From UBA8752 sp049610565 (GTDB lineage: Bacteria > Bacteroidota > Bacteroidia > Flavobacteriales_D > Sanyastnellaceae): 36,318 nucleotides of DNA. A program made the position numbers and the translations under genes. The notes below the pieces were generated by a model that had not been told where the DNA came from, made no database searches, and saw nothing but the letters and a program-made list of their open reading frames with translations. The stretch spans positions 1 through 36,318 of the forward strand of contig JBMYZR010000021.1 of the NCBI GenBank assembly GCA_049610565.1, in the 5' to 3' direction. Positions within the stretch are counted from its first letter, which is position 1. Each line of letters begins with the position of its first letter. Of this stretch, positions 23,612-30,705 are shown piece after piece.

Positions 23612-26224
23612 ATGAACGATTCGCAACAGACTGCGCCAGCTCAACGCCCGAAGGGGAGCCTTCGACGGCGCCTTTTGCGGTGGGCGGTGGTGGTCGTGAT
23701 GGTGCTCGGCGGGTTCACTGCATGGCTCGCATGGCAGGCCCAAGGCCTCGAGGCCCGGGTGATCGAGGCGGTGCGCCCTCACCTTGCGACGGATGTGGCC
23801 ATCGGCTCCGTGTCGGTTTCCCTGTGGTCCGTGTGGCCGGATGTGGAGGTCATCCTCGGGGATGTCGCCGTGGAGGATGCGGTGGACCGGGGACGGAATT
23901 TCCTGGAATTGCAGGAGGTCGGATTCACGGTGTCCTGTCTGCCGCTCCTCGAGAACCGGCTCGAGGTCAAGGCCCTTCGTCTCGAGGAGGGCAGGATTCG
24001 GTTGAACCGGACGAAGGACGGCCAGGAGAACTGGCATTTCTGGGTGGACTCCGACGCCGAGGATGGGCCTGCGTTGGAAGGCTGGAACGTGGATGCGCTT
24101 GGCCTTCGGGAGGTCCGCGTCGAAGGGTCATGGGCGGGAAGCGGAGCATCGGTGACGTGGGACGGAACCGTTCTCGAATCGGACGTGGCCTTGCACTCCC
24201 TCGAAGGTGGTTTGGCGTGGGCCGGCCGGTTGGATGCCGACGGTGTAGAGTTGCGAACGGGCGATGACATCTGGGTGGATGGACGGGCGCTGCGCGCGGA
24301 GTTGGAAGGCCGGATCGAAGGGGACAGGGTCACGGTGGTGCTCGGTGACAGTCGCTTTGGCAGTGTGGCGTCGCCCGTGCCGTTGACGGGCGTGATGGAA
24401 TCGGAATCGGGTGACTTCCGGATGGCGTTGTCTTCTCCGTCCTTGTCCATGGCCGTGGTGGAGGCGGTGTTGCCGCCGAATGTGCGGGAGCTTCTGGCGC
24501 CCGCATTGGAAGGGGTCACAGGATCCGCTGAGGTGGAGTTGTCCATTGGCCGTTGTACCACGGGTGAGGTCTGGACAGGCCCGGAGGATGCCGAATGGGA
24601 CGGAGGTTGGGCGGTGCGCTTGGGTCGGAATGGCCGGGGCGGATTGTCCTGGGCGGAAGGGCCGCGAACAGCATCATGGACCTCGGGCGCAGTGGTCGCG
24701 ATGAGCGGCGCTTCAGGGTGGAAGGCCGTGGGGCCATCGATCGGTGTGGATGTGGCAGAAGGAGAGTTCAAGGGAAGTGCCGAATTGACCGAGGCGAAGG
24801 GCAGGATGAACGTGAAGGTGGACGGTCGAGGGGTGTTTCGCCCGGCGGGCGTCTGGCCCTGGTTGGGCCTGCAGGAGGACTCAGGCGGTTCTGCTGTGGC
24901 GGTGTCTGACGGCGGGCGGATCGATGTGCAGGGCAGTGTGGAGTTGGTCAGACAGGACGGGCAATGGGCGGATTGGATGGTAGCAGAGGGCACGACGGTC
25001 ACCGCATCGGACGTGGCGTGGGAACAGGATGGAGCCGCCATGGGCGTGAAGGACGTGCAGGTGGAGGTGCGCGAAGAGAATCAATGGACCCTCGCGGTGT
25101 CCGGTGTCAAGGTGCCGGGCGTGGAAGGATCTGCACAGGTTCAGGGTCGAGGGGATGGAGGCGTGGTGTCCGTGGACCTGGACGCGGTGGATGTCGATGA
25201 CGTGGTGGCTTGGTGGGCAGGTCAGGAGACAGCCGACGGCGGCACCCAGACCGGGTCCTTCATGGGCGGCTGGGATGTGGAGGTCGGTTGTGGCCGGTTG
25301 ACGCAGGGTCCCTTGACGTTGGACGGTGCGACCCTGTCCGCGCGCTTTGCGGATGAGGTGCTGACGGTGTCGGCGTTCGAAGCCGAAGGCATGGGGGGCA
25401 GGCTGGAGGCAACGGGCCGCGTGGATGGCACAGGCCTGGTCATGGATGGCCGATTGGAAGGAGCGGACCTGGCGCAATTCATGGAAGAGACGTCTGGTTT
25501 GGGGCAGGCTACATTGCTTCCTCGCCACGTCCGTGGAAAGGCCTGGGTGGAAGGTCAGGTCGGCTACGCGTTCGGCAGAACGGGCGCGTTGCCCTGGGCG
25601 GTGGACGCGCGGGTTCGATTGGAGGACGCCGAGTTGATCGGGTTCGAATTGCTCCAGCAGATTCCGGATGTGCTCGAATCGGAGCGGAAATACCGGATGA
25701 TCGCCGATGCGCAGGACTTGAGGCGCCGGTTGAACCGCGTTCAGTTCGAGCCCATGGACCTGCGGGTGCACCTGGAGCAAGGGTTGATCACGGTGGATCC
25801 TGTGGAGATTGTCTCGGATGCCATGGATGTGGGCGTGGAAGGGTGGCATCGCCTCGGAGGTCCGATGGACTTCACGTTGGACTTTGCGCTGCGTGACCTC
25901 AAGTCGGACGAGGGGGAATTCGGCCCCGTGGCGGAGGACGGGTTGGGACACCGCTTTTTCTTGGCGATGCGGGGGACCCTGGAAGCGCCGGAGTTCGGTT
26001 ACGACCGAACGGCCCACAAGGAGCACCGGCGGGTCGAAAGGCAGGGCGCATTGGACCGTTTGCGTGGCGCTTTGCGTGGCGAGGGGGGAGAAGAACTGGG
26101 TGAGGATGTGGCCACTGTCGTCGCCCTGACGGACTCGATTGCACCCGATTCGAGCAAGACGGTGATGCCCGCGAAAGGGCCGGAATCCCCGGTCATTGTT
26201 GACGATGACGACGATGACTTCTGA
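23612..26224 (+). CDS. AsmA-like/TamB-related envelope protein
   Basis: AsmA-family proteins are anchored in the inner membrane and span the periplasm; relatives are thought to help move phospholipids to the outer membrane. The protein has 870 residues: a basic N-terminus, one membrane helix (about 22-44, RWAVVVVMVLGGFTAWLAW), the AsmA N-terminal signature (VSVSLWSVWPDVEVILGDVAVED, about 68-91), a long beta-rich middle, and the AsmA C-terminal-type domain (about 640-810, with IDFTLDFAL-like strands and MDVGVEGWHRLGG). It ends in an acidic tail of consecutive Asp residues. The gene is monocistronic, being flanked by a divergent dismutase gene and the small-RNA region. The membrane topology is N-in with the bulk in the periplasm. 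Confidence 0.85.
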   Translation: MNDSQQTAPAQRPKGSLRRRLLRWAVVVVMVLGGFTAWLAWQAQGLEARVIEAVRPHLATDVAIGSVSVSLWSVWPDVEVILGDVAVEDAVDRGRNFLELQEVGFTVSCLPLLENRLEVKALRLEEGRIRLNRTKDGQENWHFWVDSDAEDGPALEGWNVDALGLREVRVEGSWAGSGASVTWDGTVLESDVALHSLEGGLAWAGRLDADGVELRTGDDIWVDGRALRAELEGRIEGDRVTVVLGDSRFGSVASPVPLTGVMESESGDFRMALSSPSLSMAVVEAVLPPNVRELLAPALEGVTGSAEVELSIGRCTTGEVWTGPEDAEWDGGWAVRLGRNGRGGLSWAEGPRTASWTSGAVVAMSGASGWKAVGPSIGVDVAEGEFKGSAELTEAKGRMNVKVDGRGVFRPAGVWPWLGLQEDSGGSAVAVSDGGRIDVQGSVELVRQDGQWADWMVAEGTTVTASDVAWEQDGAAMGVKDVQVEVREENQWTLAVSGVKVPGVEGSAQVQGRGDGGVVSVDLDAVDVDDVVAWWAGQETADGGTQTGSFMGGWDVEVGCGRLTQGPLTLDGATLSARFADEVLTVSAFEAEGMGGRLEATGRVDGTGLVMDGRLEGADLAQFMEETSGLGQATLLPRHVRGKAWVEGQVGYAFGRTGALPWAVDARVRLEDAELIGFELLQQIPDVLESERKYRMIADAQDLRRRLNRVQFEPMDLRVHLEQGLITVDPVEIVSDAMDVGVEGWHRLGGPMDFTLDFALRDLKSDEGEFGPVAEDGLGHRFFLAMRGTLEAPEFGYDRTAHKEHRRVERQGALDRLRGALRGEGGEELGEDVATVVALTDSIAPDSSKTVMPAKGPESPVIVDDDDDDF

Positions 26225-26247
26225 TTTCCAATCAAGACCAACCCAGG

Positions 26248-26274
26248 TTGTGAACCGACAAACGTTAATATTTG
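26248..26274 (+). promoter_or_regulatory. Promoter-like site of the candidate small RNA
   Basis: TTG (26248-26250) is followed after 15 bases by TAATATTTG (26266-26274), which is the Bacteroidota -7 element with one extra base. A second AT-rich box, TATATTG, follows at 26276-26282. It lies in the only AT-rich patch of the gap between the AsmA-like and kinase genes. Confidence 0.38.
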
Positions 26275-26280
26275 GTATAT

Positions 26281-26382
26281 TGCAATCCTTTCTCAAACGG
26301 AATGAACCCCGTGGAAGGACTTAACCAAACTTGCTTGTCTCACTTCAAGCTGGAAAACGTCGACTTCGCGTCGGCGTTTTTT
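26281..26382 (+). ncRNA. Candidate small RNA (or short leader transcript)
   Basis: Between a promoter-like site and a strong terminator lies a stretch of about 100 bases with two hairpins: GCTTG/CAAGC (26333-26337 and 26346-26350) and the terminator. A reading frame from 26302 (MNPVEGLNQTC...) runs through the terminator and has no recognisable product, so coding is unlikely. The next gene starts 97 bases after the terminator, so this appears to be an independent unit. The family is not recognised. Confidence 0.4.
26354..26382 (+). terminator. Rho-independent terminator of the candidate small RNA
   Basis: AAAACGTCGAC (26354-26364) pairs with GTCGGCGTTTT (26370-26380) over 11 bp with one G-U wobble and a 5-base loop; the T run at 26377-26382 is six long. 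It is 130 bases after the AsmA-like stop, so it could also catch read-through from that gene. Confidence 0.75.
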
Positions 26383-26478
26383 CATTTCATACCCTCCATG
26401 ACGGGAAGCGGTCTGTGTGAATCAGCCTGTTCATCATACCAATTGTCGTCCTTGGGCGTTTCATTCGCGACCTGAGCC

Positions 26479-27972
26479 ATGGCATTCCGCAGCAAACAGA
26501 CCTCCCGCATCGTCCTGCTCCTGGGCGCCACGGCGATTGTGGCGTTGACGCTGTGGTCGAGTGGCCGCATTGCGCGGAGCCTGAGGGCGGAGGAGCAGCG
26601 GAAGGTGGAGCTGTGGTCGGAAGCCATTGTCCAGCGTGCGGAATTGGTGCGCTACACGGACGCCCTGTTTGCGTCGCTCCGGACGGAGGAGCGGGACAAG
26701 GCCGATTTGATGGGCGAGGCCTACCGCATCATCCAGGAGGCGGAACCGGGCGCGCCCATTGACCTCACCTTCATCACGCGGTTCATTCAGGGCAACAGGA
26801 CCATTCCCGTTCTCGTCTACAACGACAGCACCCTGCAAGCGGACATCCACGTTCCGGAGGCGCTGCGGACCCCGGAGCGGCTGGATTCCATGCGGGTCGC
26901 GCTCGAGGCCAAAGGAGCGGTGATCGAGTTCGGCGGCGGGTTCACGGTGTACTACGACGAGAGCAACCGGTTCCGGGAATTGCAGTCGGTGATGGACGAC
27001 CTGATCCATTCGTTCATCTCGGAAACGGTGTTGAATTCCGCCTCCATTCCGGTTCTGCTGGCGGACTCTTCCCTGACGCACATTCTGCGGGCGGACCGAT
27101 TTTCAGCGGAGGACCTGACCGACACGACGGCGCTCATCCGCCGGCTCGCCGCGACCAACCCGCCCATCGCCCTCGACCTTCCTGAATCCGGCCGGCGCTG
27201 GATCCTCTACGACGAGTCCATCGTGCTCAAGCAGCTCCGCTTCTTCCCCGTGATCCAGCTGTTGATCATTGGGGGCTTCCTCCTGCTGGCCTACTCCTCG
27301 TTCAGCGCCTTCCGAAGGTCGGAGCAGAACCGGGTCTGGGTCGGCATGGCCAAGGAGACGGCGCATCAACTGGGCACGCCGTTGTCGGCCTTGCTCGCGT
27401 GGGTCGAGGTCTTGCGGAGTGAAAACGTGTCCGAGGAGGTGTTGGGTGAACTGGGCAAGGACCTCGACCGGTTGCGGACGGTGACGGACCGCTTCTCGAA
27501 GATCGGGTCGGACCCGGAGCTCGGTGTGGCCGACCTCGGCCGGTTCACAGGCGAGACGATGGCGTACCTCGAGCGGCGCATGCCCCGCGCTGTGGCCTTT
27601 GACGTCCGGATTCCTGATGAGCCAGTCTCGGTGGCCTTCAACCCTGCCCTGTTCGGCTGGGTGCTCGAGAACCTCACCAAGAACGCGGTGGACGCCATGG
27701 AAGGTGCGGGGTCGTTGGGGGTTCGCCTGACCGTGGAACAGGGCAAGGCGCAATTGGAGGTCGAGGACAATGGCAAGGGCATGCCGCGCCGGGTGCAGCG
27801 TCAGATTTTCGACCCCGGATTCAGCACCAAGGCGCGTGGCTGGGGACTGGGCCTGAGCCTGGTGCGGCGCATCGTTCGCGAATACCACGGTGGCCAGATT
27901 GTCATCCAACGAAGCGAGGAGGGCGTGGGCACGACGTTCCGTGTGACGTTGCCGGTGGATTCCGCGGGTTGA
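26479..27972 (+). CDS. Sensor histidine kinase of the KETAHQLGTP type
   Basis: The 497-residue protein has two membrane helices (about 9-28 and 252-277) with a periplasmic sensing region between them, then the kinase core. The H-box MAKETAHQLGTPLSALLAWVEVL contains the phosphoacceptor His296; this AHQLGTP form is characteristic of a Bacteroidota kinase group rather than the usual HELRTP. The ATPase motifs are NLTKNAVDAM (N-box), EDNGKGMP (G1) and GWGLGLSLV (G2). No HAMP domain is obvious between the second helix and the H-box, and no response regulator is adjacent. The signal is unknown. Its 3' end carries the -7 element of the following tRNA gene. Confidence 0.93.
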   Translation: MAFRSKQTSRIVLLLGATAIVALTLWSSGRIARSLRAEEQRKVELWSEAIVQRAELVRYTDALFASLRTEERDKADLMGEAYRIIQEAEPGAPIDLTFITRFIQGNRTIPVLVYNDSTLQADIHVPEALRTPERLDSMRVALEAKGAVIEFGGGFTVYYDESNRFRELQSVMDDLIHSFISETVLNSASIPVLLADSSLTHILRADRFSAEDLTDTTALIRRLAATNPPIALDLPESGRRWILYDESIVLKQLRFFPVIQLLIIGGFLLLAYSSFSAFRRSEQNRVWVGMAKETAHQLGTPLSALLAWVEVLRSENVSEEVLGELGKDLDRLRTVTDRFSKIGSDPELGVADLGRFTGETMAYLERRMPRAVAFDVRIPDEPVSVAFNPALFGWVLENLTKNAVDAMEGAGSLGVRLTVEQGKAQLEVEDNGKGMPRRVQRQIFDPGFSTKARGWGLGLSLVRRIVREYHGGQIVIQRSEEGVGTTFRVTLPVDSAG

Positions 27973-27976
27973 TGTC

Positions 27977-27984
27977 TAAATTTG
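27977..27984 (+). promoter_or_regulatory. -7 promoter element of tRNA-Leu
   Basis: TAAATTTG is a perfect match to TAnnTTTG and ends 11 bases before the mature tRNA 5' end, the right distance for a short precursor leader. It starts 4 bases after the kinase stop, so the rest of the promoter lies within the kinase gene. I see no TTG at the standard spacing. Confidence 0.55.
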
Positions 27985-27995
27985 CCGACCTCCTT

Positions 27996-28076
27996 GCCCG
28001 GATGGCGGAATTGGTAGACGCGCTCGACTCAAACTCGAGTTCCATTGGAGTGTGGGTTCGAGTCCCACTCCGGGTA
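27996..28076 (+). tRNA. tRNA-Leu (anticodon CAA)
   Basis: All parts of a class II tRNA can be folded: acceptor GCCCGGA/TCCGGGT (one G-U at the end), a D arm with GGTAGAC, anticodon stem CTCGA/TCGAG with loop CTCAAAC (anticodon CAA, reading UUG), a short variable arm TCC-ATT-GGA, and the T arm GTGGG-TTCGAGT-CCCAC. The discriminator base is A28076 and CCA is not encoded, as is usual in this phylum. Confidence 0.97.
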
Positions 28077-28189
28077 CATACAGCTCCTGCGAGCTGAGCA
28101 CGCTGAGATGCGAAGCGCCTTGAAATGGCAAATGGATCTCTGCTTTGGCGGTGTTGATGCCAGCCGCCTTTCTTCTTTTCTTGGGGACG

Positions 28190-28420
28190 ATGGACATTCC
28201 GGATTTCCTGCGAGACTTCTTCTTGTCCATGTACACGGGCTTTTTCGCGGTCTTTGGCCTGCGGGCTCTGTATAGGATGCTGACGGATCGACACCACAAG
28301 CTTCACCAGTTTCCCAACAACAAGGAATACGACCGGGCGGTGAAGCGAGATGTCTGGAAGAGTTTCAAGTGGGGTGCGCCTTTGGGTGTCGCCTTCTGGG
28401 TTTGGCTCTGCCTGCGTTGA
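28190..28420 (+). CDS. Small membrane protein, function unknown
   Basis: The reading frame encodes 76 residues from the ATG at 28190 (MDIPDFLRDFFLSMYTGFF...), or 87 from the ATG at 28157 with an extra hydrophobic stretch (MPAAFLLFLGT). There is a membrane helix at about 9-24, a basic cytoplasmic middle (LYRMLTDRHHKLHQFPNNKE, then YDRAVKRDVWKSFKWG) and a second helix at the end (about 60-75, LGVAFWVWLCL). It is not recognised. Coding is supported by the two clean helices around a basic loop, and by the fit of the gap between the tRNA and the next gene. The start is uncertain. Confidence 0.6.
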   Translation: MDIPDFLRDFFLSMYTGFFAVFGLRALYRMLTDRHHKLHQFPNNKEYDRAVKRDVWKSFKWGAPLGVAFWVWLCLR

Positions 28421-28470
28421 CGGCCTTTTTCATCGCCAACCTCACTGGAGGCAGGGCCTATCTTGGGTCC

Positions 28471-29472
28471 ATGCGATTTGCCCTCTTTTCCCTGTTTCTT
28501 CTTCTGTCGGTGAGCCTGCTCGGCCAGCCTGTGATCGAGGCGCCTGTGTGGGCTCCTCAAGGCTTCAGCGCGGACATTCTCGCAGGCGAATACTTCGCTC
28601 CGACTCCTGCTGGAGATGAGCCTCAATCCTGGGATTTCAGTGCAGTACCCGGTTCTGCCATTTCCCTGCTGGTGATGGAACCGGCTTCCTTGTCGCCGTA
28701 TGCGGACGCCTTCACCGATGCGGATTGGGTGTTCGCCAATGGGGACCAGTTGAGCTTTTGGAACCTGAATGACGGTGTGTTCACTGTGGTGGGCAACGCG
28801 AACGCGGCCAATGGTGTGACTTTGCCGTTTGATGATCCGCTCATCCAACGCACCTATCCCCTGGAGTACGGCAACGCGGAGTCGGACAGCATCGGCCTTG
28901 AGTTGACCTTGTTCGGCGCGCCCTATTCCCTGTCGGGTGAGGCGTCCTTTGAAGTGGATGCGTGGGGCTCGATCGTGTTGCCGGATGGAACGGCCCACGA
29001 TGAGGTCCTGCGGGGGGACTACCGTCAGGTGTATCAGGAGTCGTACGATGGCGACACGAACATCTGGGTGCTCGGTCAGGTGATGTATTTCGTGGCGGAT
29101 TCGTTGATGCCGGTGTTCCTGCACGAGGAGCTCACCGTCACGAGCCTGGCTGGAGACGTGTTGTTGGAGGTGACGGATGTGGCGTGGTATTCCAATCACA
29201 TTCTGTCTGTGGAGGAAGGGCTCGTCGAGTCGGTTTCCGCCCCCTATCCCAACCCGGTGCGCCGCGGAGAAGACGTGAACTGGACGTTGCCGCGGGGCTG
29301 GTCTTGGGAGGCCATCACCATGGACGGCCGGGTGGTCGCCCAGGGCGAAGCGGAACCGGATGGGCGGGTCACTGTGCCTACAGGGGATTGGGAGTTGGGC
29401 CTCGTCCTGTTGGTCCCGATTGCGCCGGACGGGGAGCCGGGTGGAAAGCCGGCGCGGGTGTTCGTGGATTGA
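28471..29472 (+). CDS. Secreted protein with a T9SS-type C-terminal sorting-like domain
   Basis: The 333-residue protein starts at the ATG at 28471 with a signal peptide (MRFALFSLFLLLSVSLLG, cut before QPV). I chose this start because upstream in-frame codons overlap the small membrane protein. The body is beta-rich and acidic, with no enzyme motif that I recognise. The last 80 residues, starting SVSAPYPNPVRRGEDVNW and containing a DGRV-type turn, resemble the type IX secretion sorting domain (type A), which directs cargo across the outer membrane and is then removed. The end is atypical (GGKPARVFVD rather than KxxxK), so surface release is inferred. It may share a transcript with the small membrane protein, 50 bases upstream. 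Confidence 0.78.
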   Translation: MRFALFSLFLLLSVSLLGQPVIEAPVWAPQGFSADILAGEYFAPTPAGDEPQSWDFSAVPGSAISLLVMEPASLSPYADAFTDADWVFANGDQLSFWNLNDGVFTVVGNANAANGVTLPFDDPLIQRTYPLEYGNAESDSIGLELTLFGAPYSLSGEASFEVDAWGSIVLPDGTAHDEVLRGDYRQVYQESYDGDTNIWVLGQVMYFVADSLMPVFLHEELTVTSLAGDVLLEVTDVAWYSNHILSVEEGLVESVSAPYPNPVRRGEDVNWTLPRGWSWEAITMDGRVVAQGEAEPDGRVTVPTGDWELGLVLLVPIAPDGEPGGKPARVFVD

Positions 29473-29503
29473 ATCCCGGCGTGCTCAGTAGATTGTCGCT
29501 CAG

Positions 29504-29929
29504 ATGTTGACCAAGAAGGCCCAATACGCGTTTCGCGCCTTGACCGTGCTGGCCAAACGGCAGCGTGAGGAAGAGGGGTCGACGGTGTGGACGAGCGCGA
29601 GGGACATCGTGGAGGTATCGCCGATGAGCCTGAAGTTCCTGGAGCAGATCCTGGTGGATTTGAAATCCGGGGGATTGATCAAGAGCCGGCGCGGTCCGTC
29701 CGGGGGCCACGCGCTGAGCGAGCCGGCTGACCGCATCATGCTGGCCAAGGTGATTCGCCTGATGGACGGGCCGATTGCGCCCTTGTCCTGTGTGAGCCTG
29801 CATTTCTATGAGCGGTGCGAGGACTGTGTCGAGGAGGACTGTGGTCTCCATCGGACCATGGTGGAGGTTCGGGACGCGCAATTGTCCGTCTTGGAGTCTC
29901 GGTCCGTGGCCGACCTGGTCAATCCATAG
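29504..29929 (+). CDS. Rrf2-family Fe-S-type transcription regulator
   Basis: Rrf2 proteins are dimeric winged-helix regulators, many of which carry an iron-sulfur cluster (IscR, NsrR) or sense cysteine supply (CymR). The 141-residue protein has the Rrf2 start MLTKKAQYAFRALTVLA, the recognition helix region SPMSLKFLEQILVDLKSGGL, and the wing SRRGPSGGHAL. Four cysteines, Cys96, Cys105, Cys108 and Cys113 (C-x8-C-x2-C-x4-C), sit where the cluster ligands are found. It lies 41 bases upstream of the sulfonucleotide reductase gene, which suggests control of sulfate assimilation, possibly through the tandem GTGGGAAT repeat in that promoter. Confidence 0.93.
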   Translation: MLTKKAQYAFRALTVLAKRQREEEGSTVWTSARDIVEVSPMSLKFLEQILVDLKSGGLIKSRRGPSGGHALSEPADRIMLAKVIRLMDGPIAPLSCVSLHFYERCEDCVEEDCGLHRTMVEVRDAQLSVLESRSVADLVNP

Positions 29930-29933
29930 TTTG

Positions 29934-29964
29934 TTGGTGGGAATAGTGGGAATGGCTAACTTCG
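29934..29964 (+). promoter_or_regulatory. cysH promoter with a tandem-repeat operator
   Basis: TTG (29934-29936) is followed after exactly 20 bases by TAACTTCG (29957-29964), one mismatch from TAnnTTTG, and the ATG is 6 bases further on, so the mRNA would have almost no leader. The spacer contains two direct copies of GTGGGAAT (29937-29944 and 29946-29953) with a period of 9, an obvious candidate for an operator, presumably of the adjacent Rrf2 protein. Confidence 0.6.
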
Positions 29965-29970
29965 CGGGCC

Positions 29971-30663
29971 ATGTCCGGCTCTCACCCGCATACCCTGCTT
30001 GATGACCTTCAATGCCGCCTGTACGATGTGCTGGGCGAATCCGCTTCTCCGGAGACAGTCCTGTTCACCACCTCGTTCAGCAAGGAAGACCAGGTTCTGA
30101 CCTGGGCCATTGTGGAAGCGCGCCTTGACGTGGACATGGTGTCCCTGGATACGGGGTGTCTGTTTCCCGCCACCCAGCAGACGTGGACGGAAACGGAAGC
30201 GCATTTCGGCCGGTCCATTCGGCGACTCGTGCCGAATTCTGCCACCGTGGAGGCCTTCGAAGCGGAAGGGGGCATGCAGTCCATTTACCTGAGCGACGTC
30301 GAGCGCAAGCGGTGCTGCGGCATGCGGAAGCTCGTGCCGCTCAAGGAGGCTGCTGCGGGCAAGGACTGGTGGATCACCGGACTGCGTGGCGGTCACAGCA
30401 AGAACCGGTCGGCGATGGACATGGTGGAGCAGGCCCCGGAGTGGGGGCTTCGCAAATTCCACCCGGTGCTGGATTGGGAGGAGGCCATGGTGGATGCCGC
30501 TCTGGCCGCGACCGGGGTTCCGGTCAACCCTCTGTACGCCATGGGATACCCGAGCATAGGGTGTGCGCCGTGCACACGGCCGGTCCTGCCGGGTGAATCG
30601 AACCGGGCTGGCCGGTGGTGGTGGGAATCTTCCAGCCGGGAATGCGGCCTGCACCGGGGGTAA
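29971..30663 (+). CDS. cysH: Phosphoadenylyl/adenylyl-sulfate reductase (CysH type)
   Basis: The enzyme reduces APS or PAPS to sulfite with thioredoxin, the key step of assimilatory sulfate reduction. The protein has 230 residues. Motifs are the nucleotide-binding SFSKED (35-40), the pair Cys115-Cys116 (KRCCGMRK) with Cys198 and Cys201 (GCAPCTRP), which together are the ligands of a 4Fe-4S cluster, and the catalytic Cys225 in ECGLH. The cluster cysteines indicate the bacterial APS-reductase branch rather than the cluster-free PAPS type. It is preceded by an Rrf2 regulator and a promoter with a tandem operator. The other sulfate genes (cysD, cysN, sulfite reductase) are not in the window. Confidence 0.95.
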   Translation: MSGSHPHTLLDDLQCRLYDVLGESASPETVLFTTSFSKEDQVLTWAIVEARLDVDMVSLDTGCLFPATQQTWTETEAHFGRSIRRLVPNSATVEAFEAEGGMQSIYLSDVERKRCCGMRKLVPLKEAAAGKDWWITGLRGGHSKNRSAMDMVEQAPEWGLRKFHPVLDWEEAMVDAALAATGVPVNPLYAMGYPSIGCAPCTRPVLPGESNRAGRWWWESSSRECGLHRG

Positions 30664-30672
30664 CCCGTTCTT

Positions 30673-30687
30673 GACGGATGATCCGTC
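30673..30687. terminator. Short hairpin between convergent cysH and purF-like genes
   Basis: GACGGA and TCCGTC form a perfect 6-bp stem around TGA, between two stop codons 42 bases apart. There is no T run, so it may be a weak bidirectional terminator or only a chance palindrome. Confidence 0.35.
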
Positions 30688-30705
30688 GGTGGGCCTGAGC
30701 CGGAG

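Noticed and set aside
26302..26475. Possible small protein MNPVEGLNQTC...
   Set aside because: The frame passes through a strong terminator and has no helices or motif; I treat the region as a small RNA.
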